Source of the DNA: UTCFX2 sp963827155
GTDB lineage: Bacteria; Chloroflexota; Anaerolineae; Anaerolineales; UBA4823
Reading direction: 5' to 3'
Length of the DNA stretch: 64,000 nt
NCBI GenBank assembly: GCA_963827155.1
Contig: CAWGZV010000002.1
Coordinates: 1,054,001 to 1,118,000, forward strand
Positions within the stretch are counted from its first letter, which is position 1. Each line of letters opens with the position of its first letter. Positions 28,062 to 35,989 of the stretch are shown in pieces. The position numbers were made by a program, and so were the translations under genes. Below the pieces are notes generated by a model, which saw nothing but the letters and a program-made list of their open reading frames with translations, had not been told where the DNA came from and did no database searches.

Positions 28062-28748
28062 TTACAAATATTGGCTGTAATCATTTACCAGCAGGTATTG
28101 CGGGGCCTCATCCTCAATAATCGAAGGGAACCGAGGGCTTTTGTCGACAAAATGATTGTCGGTCTTGTCATCATTCACTGTGCTCACTTCGCCGACCAGG
28201 ACTTTTCCTGCACCTGGCTCCCCGTAAAAAAGGTGCAGCATTCCTGGCTCAAGGAAAATGCTTTCCCCAGGCGATAATGTCACTTTTCCACCTGCCGGAA
28301 CAATGCGCGCGATCCCATCGATCATGGCAGTGACTTGCAGATCGGTGGGTTTGTGTTCGGAATCTGCCAGGTAAAGCTCAATTACCAGTCTGCCGCCGCC
28401 GCGCACGATAATGTCTTCTTTTTTGCTGTAATGCGTATGGAGCGGGGTGATCTGGTTTTCTTTGACAACGATGATCTTCTCACAATACGTCTTCCTGGAC
28501 CTGCCCGGCACACCGTTTCGAAGGTTGAAGTTGATCAAGCCAACCTTTTCGAAATCCCCACTGCCAAAATCGGTGATGTCCCACCCCAATCCTGTTTCGA
28601 CAATCTCAGCCGCCAGCTCCGCTTTGCCCTTCCATTGTTCAGGTGACCAAAGCGCCCAGGCCGGAAGCCAAAAATTCATCTCTCGAAAGAAAGTGATCGT
28701 CTCACGGATATTCTGGTTTATTTCGCTGCGTTTCAAGCTTCCCTCCAT
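28062..28748 (-). CDS. D-lyxose ketol-isomerase (cupin, z5688/DUF1498 type)
   Basis: A 228-residue cytosolic cupin isomerase that interconverts D-lyxose and D-xylulose, and in relatives D-mannose and D-fructose. The length equals the E. coli O157 type enzyme. Cupin motif 1 is seen as TPLHTHYSKKEDIIVRGGG, with two metal-binding histidines and a glutamate, and motif 2 as IFLEPGMLHLFYGEPG with the fourth histidine. Start MEGSLKRSEINQ at 28748 follows GAGGAT-like purines. It is the first gene of the minus-strand operon (isomerase, lacI, xylB), directly driven by the divergent promoter. Product xylulose is the substrate of the xylulokinase two genes on. Confidence 0.88.
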   Translation of the reverse strand: MEGSLKRSEINQNIRETITFFREMNFWLPAWALWSPEQWKGKAELAAEIVETGLGWDITDFGSGDFEKVGLINFNLRNGVPGRSRKTYCEKIIVVKENQITPLHTHYSKKEDIIVRGGGRLVIELYLADSEHKPTDLQVTAMIDGIARIVPAGGKVTLSPGESIFLEPGMLHLFYGEPGAGKVLVGEVSTVNDDKTDNHFVDKSPRFPSIIEDEAPQYLLVNDYSQYL

Positions 28749-28799
28749 ATCCTAAGCAAGATCTATCGCTCGTATGAGGATTAAGCATCTCCTAATCCT

Positions 28800-28915
28800 A
28801 TTATCCATCACGGTTTTCAAATTGTCAAGTAATTTCTGTATTTCTTGAGAAATATTTCTAGATATATTAGAATTTACAGAAAATTATTGACAATTATTTC
28901 TCGTTAAGTTATAAA
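28800..28915. promoter_or_regulatory. Symmetrical divergent promoters inside a 21-bp inverted repeat (pentose regulon control region)
   Basis: Minus promoter: TTGACA (28828-28823), 17-base spacer, GATAAT (28805-28800). Plus promoter: TTGACA (28887-28892), 17-base spacer, TATAAA (28910-28915). The arms 28820-28840 and 28875-28895 are inverted copies matching at 18 of 21 positions, each containing its -35. Between them is a perfect 12-bp palindrome, AGAAATATTTCT (28848-28859), a good operator candidate for the LacI-type regulator encoded next door. Confidence 0.85.
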
Positions 28916-28973
28916 CAAAATACCAATGCACCCTTTCCCCCGGTGAAGTTTTCGATCCGGAAAGAGCCATCGG

Positions 28974-29864
28974 ATGTCGTTTTTCTCTACCGCCCAAAAA
29001 ATTCCCCTTGATCTTCACTCCGATGCTTCAATTCTTCAAAATTTAAATGCTGCCGCTATCGTTCAGCGCAGAAAAATCCTCGAGTTGGGGCACGCCCACA
29101 GCATCCGGCTGCATTATGGCGCGATTATGAGCTGCACCGAAATCCTCACAATCCTATATTTCCGCTGGATGAACATTCAACCCCAAAATCCAGGGTGGGA
29201 TGGACGGGATCGCTTTGTACTGTCTAAAGGGCATGCTGCCCCCGCCCTCTACGCCGCGCTTTGGCTGCGCGGTTTTTTCCCTGGTGATTGGTTCGATAAT
29301 TTCCGGCGTCTGCATAACCCTCTCCAGGGTCACCCCGACCGGTCTAAGACACCTGGAGTGGATTGTTCAACCGGATCGCTCGGGCAGGGTTTCCCTGTCG
29401 CCTGTGGGATGGCGCTTGCTGCCAAAATTGACCATGCTTCCTATCGGGTCTACGCCCTGATCAGCGATGGCGAATGCAACGAAGGCTCTACCTGGGAGGC
29501 AGCCATGATCGCTGCCAACCTTGGCCTCGACCGCATCACAGTCCTGCTCGATTGGAACCAGAAGTCCTCTTACGGTCCGATGCATGGCCGGAACGATGTT
29601 GTTCCTCTCGCCGATAAATGGCTTGCCTTCGGCTGGAAGGTCTTGGAGTGTGACGGACATGATTTTGTCTCTCTTTCAGCTGCGCTCGCAGCCGCTGAAC
29701 ACCCGAATGGCCAACCTTCTGTGATCCTTTGCCGCACATTAAAAGGCAAAGGAATCCCTTATGCTGAGACCCACCCCGTCCGCTCTAATTTTGGATTGAC
29801 TGAAGAGCAGTACCAGCAGGCGATCGATTATCTGAGCTCGATTGAGATAAAGGCGAATCCATGA
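28974..29864 (+). CDS. Transketolase, N-terminal (TPP-binding) subunit
   Basis: A 296-residue protein equal to the N-terminal third of transketolase, as in split enzymes of archaea and many anaerobes. The TPP-site features are RLHYGAIMSCTEILTILYF, LSKGHAAPALYAALW and SDGECNEGSTWEAAM leading to LLDWNQ (the G-D-G-N type diphosphate motif, here SDGE and DWN). It transfers two-carbon units between pentose and other sugar phosphates. First gene of the plus-strand operon, about 50 bp after the predicted start site; GGAAAGAG precedes the ATG. Its end overlaps the next subunit by ATGA. Its place here links xylulose 5-phosphate to central metabolism. Confidence 0.92.
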   Translation: MSFFSTAQKIPLDLHSDASILQNLNAAAIVQRRKILELGHAHSIRLHYGAIMSCTEILTILYFRWMNIQPQNPGWDGRDRFVLSKGHAAPALYAALWLRGFFPGDWFDNFRRLHNPLQGHPDRSKTPGVDCSTGSLGQGFPVACGMALAAKIDHASYRVYALISDGECNEGSTWEAAMIAANLGLDRITVLLDWNQKSSYGPMHGRNDVVPLADKWLAFGWKVLECDGHDFVSLSAALAAAEHPNGQPSVILCRTLKGKGIPYAETHPVRSNFGLTEEQYQQAIDYLSSIEIKANP

Positions 29865-30808
29865 ATGCCGCGGTGGAGGATATTACCAAAGCCTACAGCG
29901 AAGCCCTGGTGGAGGTGGGCCATGCCTTCCCAAATGTTGTCGTCCTGGATTCCGATATCTCCGATTCCTGTCAGACTGAAGCCTTTAAATCTCATTTTCC
30001 TGAGCGGTCTTTCGACCTGGGTGTCGCCGAGCAAAGCCTTCCCACATTTTCAGCCGGGTTGGCGCTCTCCGGCAAGATCCCCTTCTACAATTCCTTTGCC
30101 GTCTTTTCGGTGAATCGCGGCGTAGATATGATCCGCCAATCGATCGCCTACAATCATGCAAATGTCAAAATCATCGGTCATGCCGGTGGACAGTCGATGG
30201 GCTATACCGGACCCAGCCACCATACCCTGGAAGATTTCTCCATCTTGCGGGCGATTCCCGGTATCATCATCCTCAATCCATGCGATGCGTTCGAGACCCG
30301 CCAGATGGTTTGGCGTATGGCAGAGACCGCCGAACCAGCCTACTTGCGTTTAGTGCGCGCCGCCGTCCCAAATCCACACCATCCAGGTTACCGCTTCGAG
30401 ATCGGTCGCACAGAGCTTTTACTTGAAGGTAGCGATCTGACCATTTATGCCACCGGCGATGTAATCAGCCTGGCGATCGAAGCCCACTTTGCTCTAGCTC
30501 AACAAGGGATATCCGCGCAGGTCGTCAATGTCCCTACATTGAAACCGCTCCCAGCCGAACAGGTGCTCCAGTTTGGAAGTCAGACGCGTTTTGGCATTAC
30601 TGTAGAAGACCATAACATCTACGGTGGGCTGGGTTCGATTATTTCTGAAATTTATGCAGAGGGTCTCAGCAAACCGCTTCGGCGAGTAGGCATCCCGGAT
30701 ACCTTTACCGAGTCAGATGAAGTTCAGGTGCTGCGCAGCGCGTATGGCGTGAACCTTGAGACCATAATCAGACATGCTTCAGAATGTTTAGCAGGTCTTA
30801 CTCAGTAA
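29861..30808 (+). CDS. Transketolase, C-terminal subunit
   Basis: A 315-residue partner of the preceding gene, holding the pyrimidine-binding and C-terminal domains. VVVLDSDISDSCQTEAF, FDLGVAEQSLPTFSAGLALSG (with the glutamate that activates TPP, in VAEQ) and HAGGQSMGYTGPSHHTLEDF (catalytic histidines) are family landmarks. The C-terminal domain ends in TVEDHNIYGGLGSIISE. Translationally coupled to the N-terminal subunit by a four-base overlap, which suits a 1:1 complex. It is followed after 106 bp by the binding-protein gene. Confidence 0.92.
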   Translation: MNAAVEDITKAYSEALVEVGHAFPNVVVLDSDISDSCQTEAFKSHFPERSFDLGVAEQSLPTFSAGLALSGKIPFYNSFAVFSVNRGVDMIRQSIAYNHANVKIIGHAGGQSMGYTGPSHHTLEDFSILRAIPGIIILNPCDAFETRQMVWRMAETAEPAYLRLVRAAVPNPHHPGYRFEIGRTELLLEGSDLTIYATGDVISLAIEAHFALAQQGISAQVVNVPTLKPLPAEQVLQFGSQTRFGITVEDHNIYGGLGSIISEIYAEGLSKPLRRVGIPDTFTESDEVQVLRSAYGVNLETIIRHASECLAGLTQ

Positions 30809-30914
30809 GCATTAAGAAGGAGAGGAGCAATTAAGCATAAAGTCCCTTTTCTAGCTTCTTTTCAGGGAATAAACCAGTTTCAAAAAACTTAGAAGACATT
30901 CTTCGGAGGAAAAG

Positions 30915-32861
30915 ATGAAAAAGATCCTGGCAATTCTGACCTTAATCTTTCTGATGCTCGCCCCTCTCCTGGCAAGCTGCCAACCAGCCGCGCCAGCCGC
31001 AACTGAGCCTCCCGCTCCGGTTGCTACCGAAGCACCAGCAGAACCTGCAGCTCCTGCTGAAACAGAAGCCCCAGCCGATGATGGCCCCGTCAAGGTCGGC
31101 ATCGTGCTCAAATCCTTCTCTAATCCCTTCTGGATGATGGCGAAAACAGCCGCTGAAGCCGAAGCGAAAAAAGAAGGCGTGGAAGTGGTCATCCTGGGCA
31201 CCACAGAGGAAGGCGATTACCAGCAGCAGGTCGCCCATATCGAAGACCTCACCACCCAGGGCGTTGATGTGATCGTCGTCGTGCCTGCTGAAGCCTCGGC
31301 GCTGGTTCCAGCAGTAGAAGCAGCCGTAGCCGCCGGCATCCCGGTGATCAACCTGGACTCTCCGATCGAGACGGATAAAGTCAGCGCATTCATCGGCAGC
31401 GACAACGTTGAAGGCGGCAAGATGGCTGCAAAATTCGTCGGCGAGCAGCTCGGCGGCAAGGGGAAAGTTGCCGTCCTGCGCGGCCGGCTTGGCAATCCTG
31501 TAGAGCTTCAGCGCTATGAAGGCTTCACCGAAGGCTTGAAAGAGTTCCCCGAGATCGAGCTGGTCGCTGAGGGCGTTGCCAACTGGGAAGCCGATCAGGG
31601 CTTCACCGTGATGGAAGACTTCCTTACCGCTCACCCGGATCTCAACGCCGTCTTCGGTAAATCAGACCGCATGATCTTGGGTGCCTCGCAGGCTGCTAAA
31701 GCCGCCGGTCGCGATGATATCGTCATGGTAGGGCTGGATGGGATCGTTGAAGCCCTCGCCGCAGTCAAATACGGCGATATCGCTGCAGACGTCGCCCAGC
31801 GCCCAGACCTGATGGGTGAATACGCGGTGAAATATGGCGCGGAGCTGGCTAAAGGGGGTACTCTCGAAAAAACCATCACCACCCCGATGACCCTCGCCGT
31901 GCCAGATAACGTCGATCCGCTCATCGCTAACTGGGAAGCGGTCGGTCTTGCTGCACCCACCCCTGAGCCCGAAGTGGTCAAGCCGCCTGCCAGCGATTTC
32001 ACCATCGGCGTCGTGCTTAAATCTTTCTCCAACCCGTTTTGGATGATGGCAAAAACCGCCGCTGAAGCAAAAGCGAAAGAGCTCGGTGTTAATGTCACCG
32101 TCCTGGGGACAACTGAGGAAGGCGATTACCAACAGCAGGTCGCCCACATTGAAGACCTCGTTTCGAAGGGTGTTGATTTAATCGTTCTCGTTCCGGCAGA
32201 AGCCTCTGCCCTTGTTCCAGCAGTTGAAGCTGCGGTAGATGCTGGCATCCCGGTGATCAACATGGATTCACCGATCGAGACCGACAAGGTGATCTCCTTC
32301 ATTGGCAGCGATAATGTTGAAGGCGGCAAGATGGCTGGGAACTACATCGCCGAACAGCTTGGCAATAAAGGAAAAGTCGGCGTGATCCGCGGACGTCTCG
32401 GAAATCCTGTCGAAGAGCAGCGTTATAACGGCTTCACCGAAGCCCTCAAAGCTTTTCCAGAGATCGAGCTGGTTGCAGAGGGAGTCGGAAACTGGGAAGC
32501 CGATCAGGGCATGACGGTTATGGAAGACTTCCTGACCGCTCACCCAGACATCCAGGCAGTATTTGCCGAATCCGACCGCATGATCCTTGGCGCATCTCAG
32601 GCTGCCCAGGCTGCCGGTAGGGATGACATCGTGCTTGTCGGCTTGGATGGCATCGTCGAAGCTTTGCGCGCCGTCGATGATGGCTCCATCTCGGCTGATG
32701 TCGCCCAGCGACCCGACCTGATGGGTGAATACGCCGTCCAGTATGGATTGGATTTCTTGCAGACCGGCTTGATCGAAAAAATGATCATCACCCCAATGAC
32801 TCTTGCTCTGAAAGACAATGTTGCCCCATTGATCGAAGCCTGGGAAGCCCTCGGTTTCTGA
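30915..32861 (+). CDS. Sugar-binding lipoprotein with two complete tandem periplasmic-binding domains
   Basis: A 648-residue lipoprotein, twice the normal length. The signal peptide ends LASC with the lipid-modified Cys22, followed by an Ala/Pro/Glu/Thr linker (23-55). Two full RbsB-type (Peripla_BP_4) domains follow, about residues 56-345 and 360-648, joined by a short PTPEPEVVKPP linker. Both begin VLKSFSNPFWMMAKTAAEA and share GTTEEGDYQQQVAHIEDL, PAEASALVPAVEAAV and IGSDNVEGGKMA. Codons differ at many synonymous sites, so the doubling is old and not an assembly repeat. It should present two ligand-loaded domains to the RbsC-like permease encoded 785 bp downstream. CGGAGGAAAAG precedes the ATG. 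Ligand inferred as D-lyxose or another pentose. Confidence 0.9.
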   Translation: MKKILAILTLIFLMLAPLLASCQPAAPAATEPPAPVATEAPAEPAAPAETEAPADDGPVKVGIVLKSFSNPFWMMAKTAAEAEAKKEGVEVVILGTTEEGDYQQQVAHIEDLTTQGVDVIVVVPAEASALVPAVEAAVAAGIPVINLDSPIETDKVSAFIGSDNVEGGKMAAKFVGEQLGGKGKVAVLRGRLGNPVELQRYEGFTEGLKEFPEIELVAEGVANWEADQGFTVMEDFLTAHPDLNAVFGKSDRMILGASQAAKAAGRDDIVMVGLDGIVEALAAVKYGDIAADVAQRPDLMGEYAVKYGAELAKGGTLEKTITTPMTLAVPDNVDPLIANWEAVGLAAPTPEPEVVKPPASDFTIGVVLKSFSNPFWMMAKTAAEAKAKELGVNVTVLGTTEEGDYQQQVAHIEDLVSKGVDLIVLVPAEASALVPAVEAAVDAGIPVINMDSPIETDKVISFIGSDNVEGGKMAGNYIAEQLGNKGKVGVIRGRLGNPVEEQRYNGFTEALKAFPEIELVAEGVGNWEADQGMTVMEDFLTAHPDIQAVFAESDRMILGASQAAQAAGRDDIVLVGLDGIVEALRAVDDGSISADVAQRPDLMGEYAVQYGLDFLQTGLIEKMIITPMTLALKDNVAPLIEAWEALGF

Positions 32862-32874
32862 TCCTTTCACACTC

Positions 32875-32905
32875 AGGGATGGGTGGTTGAGTTCCACCCA
32901 TCCCT
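32875..32905 (+). promoter_or_regulatory. Intercistronic hairpin after the tandem binding-protein gene
   Basis: AGGGATGGGTGG (32875-32886) pairs perfectly with CCACCCATCCCT (32894-32905) around a 7-base loop, followed by TATTAATAATT, which is not a full T run. Probably an mRNA-stabilising stem or partial terminator that keeps binding-protein expression above that of the transporter genes. Confidence 0.7.
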
Positions 32906-33046
32906 ATTAATAATTCAGACCAAATTATCATGCCCTGCTAACGAAAGGCAAGTCCATCTCAGGCTGTTTTCCTGCCAGATGGTCGACAGGCCTAAAGCCC
33001 ATGATTCAGGTTTTAATCGTTTCATCCCATTTCCTGGAGTTTTCCG

Positions 33047-33592
33047 ATGGCTATCTCTAAACAACAACACCTTGAAGCAAAAAAGCGCGCAGTGAGCTAT
33101 CTCGAAAAAGCCGCGATCGCGATTACAGAAAAAGAGAAAGAAGAGCTCGAAGTTGCAGATTTTGGCCTGGGCGAGTTAGAAAATTACGGCGTCGAGCTTG
33201 TGATGTATGTCAACACCGAGCGTGTCTGCGCCAAGGAAGTCATCCTTTTTCCATGGCAAATTTGCCCAGAGCATTTTCACCCAGCCCTCAACAATGAACC
33301 TGGTAAGGAAGAAACCTTCCGCTGCCGCTGGGGTCAGGTCTTTCTTTATGTTAATGGACCGGCTGCTTCTAACCCAAAAGCTAGACTTCCAAAAGGTAGG
33401 GAGCAGTATTTCAACCTGTGGCATGAGGTCATCCTGAATCCCGGCGATCAATATACTGTTGTAGCTGGCAAAGCCCATTGGTTCCAGGGAGGCCCAGAAG
33501 GCGCCGTCCTTTCTGAATTCTCCACCCCGAGCACCGATGAGATTGACGTTTTTACCGATCCCGGTATAAAACGGCTTCCAGAAATATATTGA
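33047..33592 (+). CDS. D-lyxose ketol-isomerase (YdaE type, second copy)
   Basis: A 181-residue cupin of the short D-lyxose isomerase group, like YdaE of Bacillus subtilis. The segments LVMYVNTERVCAKEVILFPWQ, CPEHFHPALNNEPGKEETFRCRWG (metal-binding His, His and Glu; each quoted in part of the family block) and HWFQGGPEGAVLSEFSTPSTDEIDVFTDP match YdaE closely in order and spacing. It has no signal peptide. It is encoded between the binding protein and the permease, with GGAG before the ATG. Why the cluster needs two lyxose isomerases of different subtype is not evident; one may act on another aldose such as mannose or ribose. The family call is firm, the substrate less so. Confidence 0.87.
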   Translation: MAISKQQHLEAKKRAVSYLEKAAIAITEKEKEELEVADFGLGELENYGVELVMYVNTERVCAKEVILFPWQICPEHFHPALNNEPGKEETFRCRWGQVFLYVNGPAASNPKARLPKGREQYFNLWHEVILNPGDQYTVVAGKAHWFQGGPEGAVLSEFSTPSTDEIDVFTDPGIKRLPEIY

Positions 33593-33645
33593 CTTGAGTT
33601 ATGATTGAATTCAGACCTCGTGAATAGCTACTGGAGGATCCCTGT

Positions 33646-34638
33646 TTGACCACAAATACCAAACCAGCCCAAGCCGAAAAACCTGGCGATAAAGCCCCAT
33701 TATCGGTTGTTCTGCAATTCCTCCTCGATCAGCGTACCCTTTTGCTGTTGATCTTGCTGTGCGCAGTTGTTGGCTATTTGCTCCCTCCTTTCCTCACCAG
33801 TAAAAACTTGCTGAACGTTATGCGCCAGGTCTCTATCACCGGCATCGTCGCGGTAGGCATGACTTTTGTCATCATCACCGGCGGGATCGATATCTCGGTC
33901 GGCTCGACTGTCGCATTGAGCAGCGTCGTCGCAGCCTGGTCTCTAAAAGAGGGATTGGGCATCCCCGCCGCGATCCTCCTCGCGTTAATCAGCGGATCGC
34001 TGGTCGGGGTGATGAATGGAGCACTGATCGCCTACGGCAGGCTGCTGCCGTTCGTCGCGACATTGGGAACCATGTATGTGATCCGCGGAGCGGCTTTGAT
34101 CGTCACCAAAGGAGAAGCCATCTGGGACCTGCCGAAACCCTTCCTCACCATCGGCACCGGATACTGGCTTGGCATCCCAATCCCGGTCATCATCACCCTG
34201 GTAGTATATCTGTTAGGCCATTTCCTGCTGAACAACTTCACCTTCGGGCGCTACGTGTTGGCTGTCGGCGGAGATGAGGAATCTGCCCGGCTCTGCGGAG
34301 TGCGGGTAAAGCTGATCAAGCTGCTGGCTTACGCCCTGTGTGGGCTGCTCACTGGATTGGCTGGAGTTGTGCTTGCCGGCCGGTTGGGCAGCGGCCAGCC
34401 CAGCGTGGGGGTTGGCTACGAGCTGACTGCCATCGCCGCAGCGGTGATCGGCGGAAACTCGCTGACCGGCGGGCGCGGAACCGTTCTGGGCACCTTGATC
34501 GGCGCATTGATCCTGGGTGTTGTCAGCAATGCCCTCAACCTGTGGGGCGTAGCATCATTCTGGCAGACGGTCATCGCTGGCGCGATCGTGTTGATCGCCG
34601 CCCTGGCAGACACCATGCGCCGGCGGAGAAACCGCTAG
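33646..34638 (+). CDS. ABC sugar transporter permease, RbsC/XylH type
   Basis: A 330-residue inner-membrane permease with about ten helices. Landmarks of the ribose/xylose permease family are LTSKNLLNVMRQVSITGIVAVG, ITGGIDISVGSTVALSS (the GGIDLS signature) and GRLGSGQPSVGVGYELTAIAAAVIGG with SLTGGRGT. The start is TTG at 33646, supported by GGAGGA seven bases upstream; there is no ATG nearby in frame. Works as a homodimer with the ATPase encoded 10 bp downstream and the tandem binding protein. By context it imports a pentose. Confidence 0.93.
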   Translation: MTTNTKPAQAEKPGDKAPLSVVLQFLLDQRTLLLLILLCAVVGYLLPPFLTSKNLLNVMRQVSITGIVAVGMTFVIITGGIDISVGSTVALSSVVAAWSLKEGLGIPAAILLALISGSLVGVMNGALIAYGRLLPFVATLGTMYVIRGAALIVTKGEAIWDLPKPFLTIGTGYWLGIPIPVIITLVVYLLGHFLLNNFTFGRYVLAVGGDEESARLCGVRVKLIKLLAYALCGLLTGLAGVVLAGRLGSGQPSVGVGYELTAIAAAVIGGNSLTGGRGTVLGTLIGALILGVVSNALNLWGVASFWQTVIAGAIVLIAALADTMRRRRNR

Positions 34639-34648
34639 GAGATCTGCA

Positions 34649-35443
34649 ATGACAGCATACCAATTCGTCACCCAACCATCCGCGGAACACGATCAGCCAA
34701 TCGTCAGTATGCAGCATATTACCAAACACTTCGGAGGCGTTTACGCAGTTCAAGATGTAAGCTTCGACCTGTACCCGGGTGAGGTGCTGGCTCTGGTCGG
34801 CGACAATGGCGCTGGAAAATCGACCTTGGTTAAAATCTTATCGGGGGCATTCCAGGCGGATGAAGGCGATATTTATATTCGTGGGGAGAAAGTCCACATC
34901 GAAGACCCCATGCAGTCCCGCCGCTTTGGGATCGAGACCATCTACCAGCACCTGGCTTTAATGAACAACCTGGATATCCCGGCAAACATTTTTATGGGCC
35001 GAGAGATTCGCTACCCTGGAGTCTTCGGTTGGCTTGGGCTGATGAACCTCAAAGAGATGCGCAGCCAGTCGGTGAATTTGCTCGATGGTTTTGAGATTAA
35101 GGTGCCGGATCCGAACAGGGAAGTGAAAAACCTCTCCGGCGGGCAGCGTCAGATGGTGACCATCAGTCGGGCGGTCCATTTCCAGGCTCAGGTGATTATC
35201 ATGGACGAGCCTACCGCTGCATTAGGGGTGTCTGAAACCCGCAAAGTATATGACTTCATTCATCGCTTGAAAGAAAACGGCATCGCGGTTATCATTATTT
35301 CCCACAATATCAATGAAATATTCGAGATTGCCGACCGGTTCCTGGTGCTTAAAACCGGCAGGCTGGTAGGCGTGAAACCAAAAGAAGAGACCGGGATTGA
35401 TCAAATCGTGACCATGATCATCTCCGGAAAACCAGATAAATGA
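34649..35443 (+). CDS. ABC sugar transporter ATPase, single nucleotide-binding domain
   Basis: A 264-residue cytosolic ATPase: Walker A GDNGAGKST (about residue 50), Q loop in IYQHLAL, signature NLSGGQRQM, Walker B VIIMDEPTAALG and switch His in IISHNINEIF. It has one domain only, like FrcA, instead of the 500-residue double-domain RbsA form. A homodimer would therefore give two intact ATP sites, unlike the NupO-like protein in this window. AGGAGAT precedes the ATG, and its stop overlaps the start region of the RpiB-like gene (ATGA). Confidence 0.93.
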   Translation: MTAYQFVTQPSAEHDQPIVSMQHITKHFGGVYAVQDVSFDLYPGEVLALVGDNGAGKSTLVKILSGAFQADEGDIYIRGEKVHIEDPMQSRRFGIETIYQHLALMNNLDIPANIFMGREIRYPGVFGWLGLMNLKEMRSQSVNLLDGFEIKVPDPNREVKNLSGGQRQMVTISRAVHFQAQVIIMDEPTAALGVSETRKVYDFIHRLKENGIAVIIISHNINEIFEIADRFLVLKTGRLVGVKPKEETGIDQIVTMIISGKPDK

Positions 35444-35457
35444 CCGGAGCTCAAGCC

Positions 35458-35901
35458 ATGCCCTCAATCGCCATCGGCTGCGATCCAAACGCCCAGGCTT
35501 TGAAAGAAGCCCTCATCTCTCACCTCACCGCCCAGGGCTACACCGTCCAGGATTACGGCAGCGAAGACACCATCTATGCCAATGTCGCCTTCCAGGTCGC
35601 CGAGGCAGTCGCCCGCGGCGAGCATAAGCGCGCCATCCTGATCTGCGGCACCGGGATCGGCATGTCAGTCGCCGCCAACAAGGTCAAGGGAGCTTACGCA
35701 GCCCTGGTGGGCAACGAGCATGCCGCCGAACGCGCCGCCCTGAGCAATGACGTCAATATCGTTACCCTCGGCTCTCAGACCACCGAACCAGACTTCGCCA
35801 AGAAGCTGATCGACATCTGGATGTCGCTCGAATACATCCCCGGTGGGCGCTCGGATCCCAAAAACGCCCGCATTCGCGAGTACGACCAGCAGCGCGGCTG
35901 A
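35458..35901 (+). CDS. RpiB/LacAB-family sugar-phosphate isomerase
   Basis: About 147 residues, the normal length. AIGCDPNAQALKEALISHL is the usual beginning (with CDPN instead of the more common SDHAG), and ILICGTGIGMSVAANKVKG holds the active-site cysteine; NEHAAERAALSNDVNIVTLGSQ is the third family block. These enzymes interconvert aldose and ketose phosphates (ribose/ribulose 5-phosphate, or hexose and tetrose analogues). The change of the first-block His-Ala to Pro-Asn hints at an unusual substrate. An upstream ATG at 35440 overlaps the ATPase stop; I prefer 35458 since GGAG lies about 9 bases before it. Last gene of the pentose operon, followed by a strong terminator. Confidence 0.87.
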   Translation: MPSIAIGCDPNAQALKEALISHLTAQGYTVQDYGSEDTIYANVAFQVAEAVARGEHKRAILICGTGIGMSVAANKVKGAYAALVGNEHAAERAALSNDVNIVTLGSQTTEPDFAKKLIDIWMSLEYIPGGRSDPKNARIREYDQQRG

Positions 35902-35923
35902 TCTTTACCTGCTTTCTTGCAAA

Positions 35924-35958
35924 AAAGACCTGAGGACCAACCAGATCCTCAGGTCTTT
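35924..35958. terminator. Strong bidirectional terminator
   Basis: AAAGACCTGAGGA (35924-35936) pairs perfectly with TCCTCAGGTCTTT (35946-35958), a 13-bp stem with a 9-base loop and A/T-rich flanks on both sides. It closes the pentose operon and, from the other side, the C25 protease gene. Confidence 0.9.
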
Positions 35959-35989
35959 CCATTATTCATCAACGGAATTCGAAGCAAAG

